DNA from: Stentor coeruleus
Lineage: Eukaryota; Ciliophora; Heterotrichea; Heterotrichida; Stentoridae
Assembly: GCA_001970955.1 (NCBI GenBank)
Contig: MPUH01000317.1
Location: 1 to 64,000 of the forward strand
Length of the DNA: 64,000 bases
Reading direction: 5' to 3'
The translations under genes were made by a program, and so were the position numbers. Below, in pieces: positions 28,924 to 39,500 of the stretch; the stretch's first letter is position 1; each line of letters opens with the position of its first letter. Below the pieces are notes generated by a model, which was given only the letters and a program-made list of their open reading frames with translations, did not search any database and was not told where the DNA came from.

Positions 28924-30444
28924 ATGCTTACCAAAGGCGCAATTGAATCCCTCTTCACTTTATCGCTGGCGGAAAATCCACCAATCACCCTACAAATAAT
29001 ATCAGTAAAACTACGCAAATCTGGCTACATCTTAAAAATATCTGACAGTTCTTATTATACAAAAGCCTTATACATAAACCACAATCCAATCCCAAGTCTT
29101 TATTCTATCATCTCCTTGCAAAACTACGAATTTTTCAACAACTCCAAACTTCTCATCCTGCTAAATCACACAAAACTCCAAGATTCCACGTCAAAAATAG
29201 GTAATCCTATAGAATTCCCAATCCAAAACCTTATCAAATCAGGGCCTTTATTCACACCAATCAGATCCATCTCATTTTCCTCAACATCCTGGCTCATAAA
29301 AGCTCGGCTTATCGAGAAATCTGAAGTAGAACTTGCGGACAATCATCAAGGTTTGTGTTTTTGGGGGACTTTTATGGACGAAAACAACGACGATATCCAG
29401 CTTATATTTCTCAACAGTTTTGTCGATTCTTTTTATACAGAACTCCAAGAAAAAAAATTGTACCTAATTTCGGGGGGGAAGCTAAGGAAAAATTATAGAA
29501 AAAACTCGAACAGCAAATTACGAGCAGCCATTTTTGTTGAAAAAAGCACTAAAATCATCGAAGTTTTCGACGATAAAACTGTAAAACTCGACAAATATAC
29601 TTTCACTGATATTAAAACCTTATACAAACTAACTATCCCTAAACGTATTGACACTTGTGGAGTTATAAAATCAATTCACAAATCAGAAGTTACTTCAGTC
29701 GAAATCCAAGACCTGTCAAACTCTGTAATCCAGCTTTTTTGTAATGAGTTTTCAAACAAAACCGCAAAGTTTTCAGTGATTGTTTGCAAAAATGTCCAAT
29801 ACGAACCTAATTCTGGAATTTTAATTTCTGACTCCTCTTCGCAGATACTAGTAAATCCTCTTGGTATTGCTGAAGTTGATGCTTTAAAAGAACTAAGTAT
29901 GGCTTATTGGAAATCTATTCAATATTATCATACAATTTCTGAAGTCAAAGAACTGATTTTTTCTAAAGTTTTACCTGATGAAATTGAATTTACTGGGACT
30001 ATTGGAGAGATTTTATGCTCTGATTTACATCCATTTTGGTATCCGGCATGTATTAATATTGATAGATGCAGTAAAAAAGTTGAGTCTCATTCATCAGGCT
30101 TTTATTATTGTGTGCATTGCAATACGAAATCTGGAGGATTTGTTTATAGATATGGGGTTGAAATTTGTATTTATGATTGCACAGGGAAAATTATCCTTAA
30201 AGCTTTTGATCCGGTCGCTAGGGCTTTGTTAGGAGTTTCTGCTGAGGAGCTTGTGATGAATTATTATTCGGATAAAAAGTCTTTGGATAGGTTTTTTGGT
30301 AGTGTTGTTGGTAACCAGATGATATTTACGATAGCGAGTAAACAGATTTCTAAGTCGATTCCAATATCGAAGATACAGTTAATTAACCCAAGTTCTATGA
30401 GCAAAGCTCTAATGTCTGAAATCCGCGAAGTAGTCAAATTGTAA
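28924..30444 (+). CDS. RPA1: Replication protein A large subunit (RPA70)
   Basis: 506-aa product. Residues 1-105 match the RPA70N domain (LTKGAIESLF, then KLQDSTSKIGNPIEFP, compare KIGNP in human). OB-fold DBD-A starts about residue 110 (LFTPIRSISFSSTSWLIKAR) and DBD-B about 235. The C-terminal domain has a zinc ribbon around residues 370-405 (YPACINIDRCSKKV and FYYCVHC) followed by VEICIYDCTGKIILKAFDPV and LLGVSAEEL, diagnostic of DBD-C. It binds single-stranded DNA in replication, repair and recombination with RPA2 and RPA3. Shorter than human (616 aa), mainly in linkers. No intron needed. Confidence 0.9.
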   Translation: MLTKGAIESLFTLSLAENPPITLQIISVKLRKSGYILKISDSSYYTKALYINHNPIPSLYSIISLQNYEFFNNSKLLILLNHTKLQDSTSKIGNPIEFPIQNLIKSGPLFTPIRSISFSSTSWLIKARLIEKSEVELADNHQGLCFWGTFMDENNDDIQLIFLNSFVDSFYTELQEKKLYLISGGKLRKNYRKNSNSKLRAAIFVEKSTKIIEVFDDKTVKLDKYTFTDIKTLYKLTIPKRIDTCGVIKSIHKSEVTSVEIQDLSNSVIQLFCNEFSNKTAKFSVIVCKNVQYEPNSGILISDSSSQILVNPLGIAEVDALKELSMAYWKSIQYYHTISEVKELIFSKVLPDEIEFTGTIGEILCSDLHPFWYPACINIDRCSKKVESHSSGFYYCVHCNTKSGGFVYRYGVEICIYDCTGKIILKAFDPVARALLGVSAEELVMNYYSDKKSLDRFFGSVVGNQMIFTIASKQISKSIPISKIQLINPSSMSKALMSEIREVVKL

Positions 30445-31642
30445 TTAACTAGTGTATTTCATAGCCTACCAATCTTAGAAATAATATGAGTAAAATTATT
30501 AATATCAGCTAGCTCCATAAGCCAAAATAAAAAGGAAATCTTATATATATTTCTTTATGATCCTTATCTTTCAAGGCTTTACATTTGATATAAAATTTAA
30601 AATTATATTATTGAAAAAGTGAAAATAGGTATCTTGAAAAATTAAGTGGGTTTTAGAAATACATTATTTGTTTAGAGATGTAGAGAATATTGATGATAAG
30701 GTTTTTGAGTATTAGGAGAATAAAGCTGGAAAAATTAAGTTTAGATATCAGGATGGAGAATATATTTCTGTTGCAATGACACAATTTTTGGGATTGAGGA
30801 ATATTGCGCAAGTGTTTTTTGGTAGGATAATTGATGTTATTTGATTAATTAATTGCTTGCTTTTACGTTGATTGTAAACTAATATAAGTTAAAAAGAAAG
30901 GCTATTGAGAAATAAGCAACATATATGAATGATCTTTTAAGAAATTAGCTTAAAGGAAATGCTGATGATACACCCGAACATGTTGTACCAGTGGAAATAT
31001 TACAAGAAGCTATTAAAGAGTATCTTGGACACCAGATTTCTAGTTTTTTGTGTCTGATAATTAAAGATCATAGGAAATAAGGATAAAGAAGTTAATAAGT
31101 TTGAAGTTCACATCGCAGGAAAAATACAGATATATGGCAATGGAAAGATTTAATGTCCCTCAAAATCTAACCTAAGTAATTAATTTACCTTTTATAATAT
31201 GAATATTAAATTATAGAAACTTTAATTTATCAAGCATGCTAGTTGACTTTTCCTAATATTACCTATTATTTTTCCCCAAAATATTTAAAGCTTGTTTTGT
31301 TAAATATTAATCATATCTCCTAAAACTAATTCTTTCTAGTTTAATAAAATACATTCATAATATTTTCTAATCAAGGCATTTTAAAGCAATTTACAGAAGT
31401 TTTTACAATAACTATAATCATTATCTTATTATCAATCATTAAATCAAAGCAAAATTCACTATCATAAAAATCTAAATCCATCAAACCACAATAAAATCTA
31501 TCAATAACTCAGAATTCTAATTAAATAATTTTCATAACCTAAAAATGCACTAGTCAATTCCAATTAGATAAAACTGCCTCTCAATCCTAACCCAAATCTA
31601 AAATCTTCAAAAATTCTCTAACAAATTAAAAATTCAAAAAAA
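30445..31642. other. Intergenic with coding relics
   Basis: About 1.2 kb. 30640-31160 holds broken protein-like frames (listed separately). 31170-31640 is AT-rich and poor in G on the plus strand; nothing recognised there before the tRNA. Confidence 0.5.
30645..31153 (+). pseudogene. Broken coding relic, perhaps Hsp70-like
   Basis: A forward frame from about 30648 reads VLEIHYLFRDVENIDDKVFEY, a stop, then GKIKFRYQDGEYISVAMTQF followed by LGLRNIAQVFFGRIIDVI and a stop. The spacing of KIKFRY...IAQVFFG resembles KIQVEY...IAEAYLG of the Hsp70 nucleotide-binding domain, but the match is weak. A second fragment (about 30945-31077) reads LKGNADDTPEHVVPVEILQE followed by AIKEYLGHQISSF. Several stops interrupt both. 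Identity is uncertain; decay is clear. Confidence 0.35.
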
Positions 31643-31715
31643 TTCCGCATCCGGGACTCGAACCCGGGTCTGCTGGGTGAAAGCCAGCTATCCTAACCAT
31701 CTAGACTAATGCGGA
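31643..31715 (-). tRNA. tRNA-Glu (anticodon TTC)
   Basis: The minus strand folds as a complete cloverleaf of 73 nt. The acceptor stem is TCCGCAT with ATGCGGA, the D-arm contains TAGTCTAGATGGTTAGGATA, the anticodon arm is CTGGC-TTTCACC-CAG with anticodon TTC, and the T-arm is CCCGG-GTTCGAGT-CCCGG. The discriminator base is A and CCA is not encoded. There is no intron. It decodes GAA/GAG. Confidence 0.96.
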
Positions 31716-31774
31716 TCTCACAATTTCTGAAAGTTATTCCATATAAAACTCATATCATAAAAGATTATTTATTT

Positions 31775-34363
31775 TCAATTGAGTTTTTTAAAAGCTTGCT
31801 TGAGTAAATTCCTGCTCTTACCTTTACTAACAATTTCCTTAAGCCTAGCATGAACTAGTGAAAAAGCTCTAAGGACTTCTTCAATTCTATACGAGGCTCT
31901 AGTTACATTGTTATTATTATCAACAGGGTCAATAGTTACAGCATGTTCATTATTATTTTCCAAGACAAAAAGGCTTTCTCTATTAACAATATTAATTCCT
32001 GATTTCTTAGGATCAAACTTATTCCCAAAAAACTCAAGAAAATATAGAAGAATTTCCCCAAGATCATCAGGAACAGTACTCATACTATTAAGTGCTGCAG
32101 TAAGCCAAAGTACAAGACTATATGAGCTAAGCCCTCCTTATTATAGATTACCATGATAAGCTGAGTTGAGTTTATGAGAATATAAAAAACTCTTAAGGAC
32201 AATGGCTAAGTATTGAATATGTGGGAATAATATCATAAGGTCTTTAGTAAAATTTATTGCTAACAAGCCACAGTGCCCACCGTCAAGATAGTTCATAAAT
32301 GTTAAATCAAACATAACTTTACATGGAGAACCAGAAAAACATAATAAATCAACCTCGAGCTTGACAACTGGGACTTTTGCTGTGATGATTTTCTGACATG
32401 CTACAACAAATGGAAGTTTTTCTAAAAATGACCCTAAATCAAGACATGCTTTTTGCACTGATTCTCTAGTAAAGCATGCTGTTGTACTGATACCAATATC
32501 TACATCACTACTATCTATAGCTAAACCTGTAGCATAAGATCCATACAAAAAAATACTCCCGGAAAACATCTCAGCCACAATAAGATTCATTTTTTTGATA
32601 ATTATATTGATGTATTGAGCTTTTTTTTCAATTTTCGCTGTGTTATTTGACACAAATCTAACAATTTCCTGATGTAAGGCTCCTTGATTTTGAGAAAGAC
32701 TAGTCATTGAACTTAAAGGTGGGAATTCAATTGGATTTGCTGATGTTGTTGTACCAACTGGGAGTTCTGGACGCTCCCATAATGATTTAGATGGACGGTC
32801 TTGTTTTATTGGTTGAGCTTTTGGAGGATTTGGTATATTTCTAGGTTCTTTGTATTTATTTGTAGATTTGTAATGCTCTGGGACTGAGTTTTGGATTTTC
32901 TGTTGAGGCTGAAGCCTTCTGATTTTTTTTTTTTGATTGACAACTTGGAATTCGTTATCATTAATTTGGAGGATTTGGTCTGGTATTAAAACTTTAGACT
33001 CTTCTTGGGGAAGATCAGGTGGATCTTTAAGATCTTGTGTGTAACCTATAAATTCATACATGTTGTTCATCACTGTTTTTAGTAGGTTTTCAGAGACAAG
33101 TTTAACTTCTTCTTTGTGGATTGATGGGTCTTTGTTACGGTTTTTGTTGTTTTTTTTCTTTTTCTTTTTAGGTTTTTTTTCAATGGCAAGAGGTGGGTGC
33201 TCTTGTTGAAGAATCTCTTCTGCGATCTTTTGAGTGTGCATTTCTTTAATTCTTAAAGCAATAATCCTCACAGTAAGATCAAGTATTGTTGCGGTTCTTT
33301 CCAATGGTGAGCACAACAAGAACTCAATAAAAACTTCTTCTGACGAATGCATTAACGTATGTAAAACCAATTCAACACTTTTACTATTCTGATAGTTCTT
33401 CTCCGAATCCAAGCTTGAGACAAAAAATGTCGAGTTTGATGAGTTTTTAGCAACAAATGAACTAGGATTGCAGTTTCCAAGTTTTTGTTTAACTTCCTGA
33501 AACACCCTAGTCAAACTCCCTAAATCTCCAATCAAATCTTCTCTTGCTGACCTACCTACTGTCCTTAAAAACCCAGGCAAAGTCAAAACTGTTTCGACAC
33601 TATGAAGGATCTTGTCATTAGGGCAAAAAATTATAGTCTCCTCTGGATACCGGGGGTCCAAATCATTCATCTGCCAGAATTTAGCCCATATTCCTCGTTC
33701 TAAGCACGCACAGGCCCAATCAGAAAGTGAATGAAAGCATGCAGGTTTAAGCCAACTAGGATACTCATACATCCACTTCTTCAAATTATTCTCCCAATAT
33801 ACCTTACAAGGTACAGTAAAAGCTTTACTATCCGAAATAGCATCAAACAACACAAAAAGCTTATCTAAATTTTTCAAAGCTTTACCTTCAACAGCTAGGG
33901 TATCCAAATAATCCTCAGTATCCAAAAACCTCAACACTCTTTCAAAGTCTTTTTCCGTAAAAAGCTTATCTTCTTTATTTTTAAGGTTTTTCCTACGCAT
34001 ATAAAATAACTTGCTCAGCTCGAATTCGTGAATTTTTTTCTCAGGATTTTCGACTAAAGCAAAGTCATAACTAAAGTCGCTGATATTTTTAAGGTTCATT
34101 TGGATAAGGAAATTACAGACTAGTGGGTTATAAGTAGAAAAAACACTATAAAGGGTGCTTTGGGGTAAGGATTTTAACCAGAGTTTGAGTTTGGAGCATA
34201 GTTCAAGGTCGATATCTGAAGAGTTTTTTTTGAATAGTTCAGAAAGTTGGCTGCGGATGAGTTGTTTGTTTTTACCTGGCTTTGTTGAGTTACTAGTGAT
34301 TTTGTAATCTTTAGACAGGGATTTTATGCTCTGATAGGTCTCTGGGCTTATTAGACTTGCCAT
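31775..34363 (-). CDS. TRF4/PAPD5-type non-canonical poly(A) polymerase
   Basis: CDS is complement of 32152-34363 joined to 31775-32136 (857 aa); the 15-nt intron GTAATCTATAATAAG (32137-32151) splits the central domain, and splicing gives SAYHGGLSSYSLVLWLTAAL, the G-G-L/x-S-S-Y-S-L motif of TRF4 proteins. The nucleotidyltransferase core near residue 600 has LYGSYATGLAIDSSDVDIGI (G-S-x8-SDxD) and the third carboxylate in KLEVDLLC. The PAP-associated part follows (DDLGEILLYFLEFFG). Residues 1-560 are an unusual long helical and Lys-rich extension (KKPKKKKKKNNKNRNKD). Family members add short oligo(A) tails to RNAs for exosome decay, or guanylate mixed tails, in the nucleus. Next to the tRNA-Glu gene, 59 bp apart. 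Confidence 0.88.
32137..32151 (-). other. 15-nt intron in TRF4-like gene
   Basis: On the sense strand GTAATCTATAATAAG; removing it joins Gly-Gly-Leu of a conserved nucleotidyltransferase helix and keeps frame. Confidence 0.9.
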
Positions 34364-34845
34364 ACTTCGAGAAAATATTTGTCTGAAATATAGGAAGATA
34401 AGGTAGTTATGTGATGAGAGGGATGGGAATAGGAAGAGATTGTTGGATTTTTAGAGAAATAGATGAAATATCATAGAAAAATGAAGTTTGGTAGAGGAGG
34501 ATAATGAAAAATACTGTGATGGAGGGTTTTATGAAGAATTTATAAATATAAGTATAATAAAAATCAGATATTTGATGGGAAATGATATTTAAGTTCATTT
34601 TAAAGTTAGAAAATGCGTTTTTATATAGAAATAGCAAATTTATTATTCGATATGTCTTATTTACACACTATTACACATTACACAAAACCATGCGAAATTA
34701 AAGCTTATATCTACATAAAACATTTTCTACAAACAACTACCAAAATAATTGTTTATCTAGCTTTTAAAACCCCCACAACCAAAATTTTTAAAACCGTTAA
34801 GGGTCAAAAAAAAATCTCTTCTAAGCTGTGCATTATTATTAAATA
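34364..34845. other. Upstream region of TRF4-like gene, C-poor on plus strand
   Basis: About 480 bp. 34370-34560 is rich in G and poor in C on the plus strand, that is G-poor on the sense strand of the TRF4-like gene. Two short frames here are low-complexity and not believed. Confidence 0.45.
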
Positions 34846-35049
34846 TTAAAAGTTGCATGAGCATTTCTTGCGCAAATCTCCATTCATAGGCTGATGGGAA
34901 TCTCTAATTAATAGGAAAGGGCTTTTCGGCCTTCCGTCTTGAGTTGCCTTTAATACTCTTGGATGGATGAATTTAATCCTGTTCATAGCCTTTTGGTCAT
35001 CATGTCTTTCAGTTATCTCAAGAGGTCTAACTGGAATGACACGTAACAT
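34846..35049 (-). CDS. Small basic protein, 67 aa
   Basis: ATG-to-TAA frame encoding MLRVIPVRPLEITERHDDQK and onward, with balanced composition, positive charge and a Cys pair near the end (KKCSCNF). Local GC is above the flanks and codon choice looks like that of neighbouring genes, which supports coding. No family recognised. It could also be the last exon of a larger decayed gene. Confidence 0.45.
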   Translation of the reverse strand: MLRVIPVRPLEITERHDDQKAMNRIKFIHPRVLKATQDGRPKSPFLLIRDSHQPMNGDLRKKCSCNF

Positions 35050-36597
35050 TATTTTATAATTATATTAAATTGACGAGATTTATCCATTTTACAATCAACA
35101 GAAATCAATAGAAAAAAATGCATGCCTTGTGTTTTAAACTAAATCAATAAATTTGTATGAAGAACTCTTAAGGGAAATTTTGAAATTGAAAAAACAAACA
35201 AAAAACGATTTTTATTTTGATACTTGGGCAAGTTTGGAATTATGAACTTGTATAGGAAATTCTCCTTAGCTGAAATTGTGATAGATAAAGAAATCGTTTT
35301 ATAACAAAATAAAGGGCATAAAATCGGAAAGAAGAGAAGAAAGGTGAATGCCTAGAAAAGGGATGCATACTGGTAATTTTTAGTACTAAGATGCAAGATA
35401 AAAGTGAAATCAGGCAGTAGAGGTAAAATACCGGAGACTAGCGTTTACAAGTTTAAAACCTCTGGAGAAGCCGTAGAAAAGCTAAATTTCGCATGCAGAT
35501 TCAAATAGTTAAAGTATCATCAGAAGCACATAAAAATTCACAGATAAACTTAGATGACCTCAAAGGAAAAATTATCTTAGATTCTCTAGAAAATTTTCCT
35601 CAACACTGCAAAATGAATATAAGCAAAGACAATGAAGGGTATACAAATTAAAGCCGAAAATGTTAAAAAGAAGTTGCATAATTAACATCTATGAATAAGA
35701 TTTTCATAAAGAAACTACTACGATACTATCAGCAATTAATCTTCTTCAAGAATAGTTACAAAGCCAAGCTCACAGGTATAAATAGTGTGTATGAGTCGTT
35801 GTAAAAAAAGATTTATATAAAAATATGATTTAGGATAGGGTTTATATGAATTCAATAAATTTATTCAAAGAATTTTGAGAGAGGGAAATCACTGTCAGTG
35901 AATTGTTAAAACTGGAAAATAGGCATTTGGAAGATATGAATATAAAAAGAACTAGGGATAGAATACTTAAATTTAATATAAAAGGTCATTGGGATATTTT
36001 GGATAAAGGGAATACAATGATGATTGATGAAAGATTGGAAAAGGTGAAAGCTATGAATGAAAGAGATGATAGGAATATGAAAAATAAAGTATGTTTATAT
36101 TAAAATTTAAATAAAAATATAATTAAGATATTGTGTTACTAGAAGCAAAGTAAATAAGAAGTGAAAATTGTGTAGAATAGAAAGCTAAGTGTACTATTAT
36201 TATTGATCAATTATAGCATTTTATGTTTATGGTAAAGTATAAGTTGCTAGTAAATGGAGCTAAGATTAGTAGATCAGATTAAACTATCTAGAAACATCTT
36301 AATGATTTTTATTTCTAGAACCTGATTTTTGAAATGCTTTAAATAAGTTTTTATGATATTGCTTGATATAAAATTTATTATTTTTTGTTACCTTCTAAAA
36401 AATTTACTTTTATAATAATAATCTCAAAACCTCTTCATTCAGCAATATAAACTCCCTTCTCCAAATCATTTTCACATTTTTCCCATCCTTTCTTTATCAT
36501 CTCCAATCTCTAATCTCTCTTCCTAACTCTCTTAAAAAAAATCCAAATTAATCCCATCATCCTAAAACCTTCTATTCAAATATCATTCAAATATTAA
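35050..36597. other. Upstream region of ch-TOG gene with coding relics
   Basis: About 1.5 kb. It holds several short protein-like frames broken by stops (35158-35243, 35493-35651 and 35886-36103). From 35840 onward it is duplicated, inverted, at 60458-61534. The last 180 bp before the ch-TOG ATG (36415-36597) are strikingly G-poor and C/T-rich on the plus strand. Confidence 0.5.
35886..36103 (+). pseudogene. Coiled-coil coding relic
   Basis: The forward frame reads TVSELLKLENRHLEDMNIKR and continues through FNIKGHWDILDKGN to a TAA at 36101-36103, with no ATG until residue 14 and a stop just upstream. Composition is charged and helical. The inverted copy at about 61270-61500 has further stops. 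Probably a fragment of a lost gene. Confidence 0.35.
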
Positions 36598-39500
36598 ATG
36601 CAAGGTAGCGAAGACCGTCCTCTAAAAAGCACTCGAGTGACAAATTTTACAGAATTTCCTTCAGACCCATCATCATTAAGCTTTGAATCTTCAAGTATAA
36701 GTGAAATGTCTATTCCTCAAGAACCAATTATCCTAGCAAGGAATGAACGGCCACTAGGTGGTAAAAGTAACTACAATTTTGGTTCTGAAGAAGCTGCTAA
36801 ATGTAAAAATCTTTCACAAAGTGAATTCCAAGGAGAAGTTCCATCTGAAGAATTAGGTGAAGATGAGACTGGCCCTTTAGAGAAAAGAATAGAGTCTAAA
36901 GTTTGGAAAACACGAGCCAATGCTCTTGAAGAACTCTTAAAACTTATGGAAAAAGATTTATCTCTATTATCATCATACACAGGAAACCTTGTGAAATTCA
37001 TATCTGACTCCCATCCTGCAGTGCAAGAAAAAGGGTTAGATATTTTCAAACTCTATATAGTAAAAACCCCAGACTCACTTTTATCAATGACTGAAATTCT
37101 AGCAAAAATTCTTATAGATAAAGGTTTGGGTAATGCGAAAACTACTATAAAGCAAATGACTGGGAATATTATTTTGGATTTTTATGCTGAACAAAAAGAT
37201 GATGGACAAGCTTTTATCCTAGGTCTTATAACTTGTTTAGAAAACAAAACCCCCAAACTTCAAATTTCTGCTATAACTTGTGCAACTTCTCTTATTCAAG
37301 CATTTGGTGTTAGACATGTACCTTATAAAACATTTTTGCCTATAATAGAAAAACATGCTTGTTCGACAAATGCTTCCCTAAGATCTGAAGCTTTAAGTTT
37401 TTTCAAAGAACTCTACAAATGGATTCGTGAACTTGTTCTCTCAAGCATACAACAACTTAAAAAACCCCAGCAGGAAGAACTTCAAAAGGCTTTTGAAGAA
37501 ACTAAAGACTTCCCAACAGTGACAAGATTTTTCAAATGCAAAGGTCCTGAAAAGCCATCAAAAAACCAAGGTCACGGTATTGATATTTATGAAATGGCTG
37601 AAGCTAAAGATATTTTTAGTAAGTTTCCTCAGGAGTGGGTTGAAAAAGTTCTGGCATTAGAGAAATGGTCTGATAAAAAACAAGCTCTTGAACAAGTTAA
37701 TATTGAAGCTAATTATCCAAAACTTGCTGATAAAAACCCTGGAGCTTTAATAGACTTAGCAAAAAAACTCATAAATGACAATAATGTTAATGTTATGGTC
37801 CAAGCTGTAAAACTAGTTGGGCTGCTGAGTAAAGGTCTAAGGAAAAGCTTTGAGATTTATTCGAAAGAGTTTTTTCCCATATTTTTAGATAAGTTAAAAG
37901 AGAAAAAAACTTTGATTGTGCAAGAGGTTTTTACTGGGCTTGATAATTTGCTTTTTAGTTTGACAATGGATAGTGTGATGATTGAACTGGAAGAAGCACT
38001 TGATGATAAAGCTACGGCTATGAAGATTAATTTAATGACTTGGTTACAAAAGACGTATTCGACGTTTGGGATGGATAAGCTTGGAAAGTCACCAAGGGAA
38101 GTAGCTTTGATGATTAAAAAAATTACTGATGATGTCACAGCAAGCATTAGGAACGAGGCTTTTAAAACATTGGTAGTTTTAATTGGTAGATTTCCAGAAC
38201 AATGTAATCCGGTGATAAGAGATTTTCCTGAGGCTAAAATGAAGAAACTGAAAGAATTCACTGAAAGCAAACCTGAATCTGCAGAGCCTGAAGAAGAAAA
38301 AAAAATACCTCCTAAAGCTGAAAAGGCTCCAGAAAAACCAGTTGAAAAATCTGAACCTCCAAAAAAGCCTAGTGAAAAACCAATACAAACAAAAAAAAAT
38401 GTTGAGCCACAAAGAGATGAAGACTTAAACGCTTTGGTTTCTGCTGAAGAAGCTGAAAGTATTTTATCATCCCTTCTTCACCCTTCGACAATCCCAAATT
38501 TAAAAGAAACCAACTGGAAAGACAAGCAAACTGGCTTGCAGGAAATGATCTCATGGGCCAAAAACAATTTAGAAATTCTTGGAGAGTATTCAGAACCACT
38601 TGTAAGAATGGTAAGAGTAACTGTAAAAGATTGGAAAGAAAACAATTGTGCAGTTTGCAAATGCGCTTTTGAACTAGTAGAATTTATTGCTAAATCTATT
38701 GATATATCAAGAAAAGCAGCATATATCGTCTTAAGTCCGCAAGCTTTAGAAAAACTTGGAGACCCAAAGCTCAGCGATAGCTATGCATCTTGCCTTGTAT
38801 CTATATGTGAAGCTTTAGGACCTAAATTCGTTGTCGGGCACATTATAAAAAACACTTCAGACTGCACCAAACCTAAACTATTTAGCGAGTGTTCCTCAAC
38901 AATTAGCAAAATAATCATGGACTTCGGTATGCATCGAGTTATCTTAAAAGATATAGTCGATTACTGCAAAATTGGTCTAAATCAAGCTAATCCTGTTATG
39001 AAAAAAGCAAGTGTAAGCCTCACAATAACAATCTACACTTTTATTGGAGAGTCAATTCAGGCATTAATGAAAGATATAAAAGAAGCAACAATGAAAGCTC
39101 TAAATGAAGAGCTAAGTAAAGTTGCAGTCTCTCCACCAATCACATTTAAATCAGTACGAGGTGAAGAAGAAGTGAAATTTGACGCTAAAAAACTCCTTGA
39201 CAATGCAATTCCCCGTGTGAATATTTCTCAAAGTATATCTGCAGGGATATTAAAAAAACTCACAGACAGTAACTGGAAAGTTCGTAAAGAGGGTCTAGAT
39301 GATATTGAAGCTATTTTAGAACAAAATGGTAAAAGAGTTCTGCCAGGAGGACTTGAAGAGCTTTTTAAGTCAATAAAAGCTAAACTTGAAGATGCAAATA
39401 AATCTATTGTCAGGGCGACATTTATTGTTGTAAACAAACTTGCTGAGAGCATAAATGGAGAGATTATAATTTACAATAAATATGTCGTCCCGGGGTTATT

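Noticed and set aside
31775-32083. A separate 102-aa gene
   Set aside because: It is the C-terminal exon of the TRF4-like polymerase, joined through the intron at 32137-32151.
34407-34849. Two short frames upstream of the TRF4-like gene
   Set aside because: Low-complexity, AT-driven, overlapping each other on opposite strands; no supporting signal.
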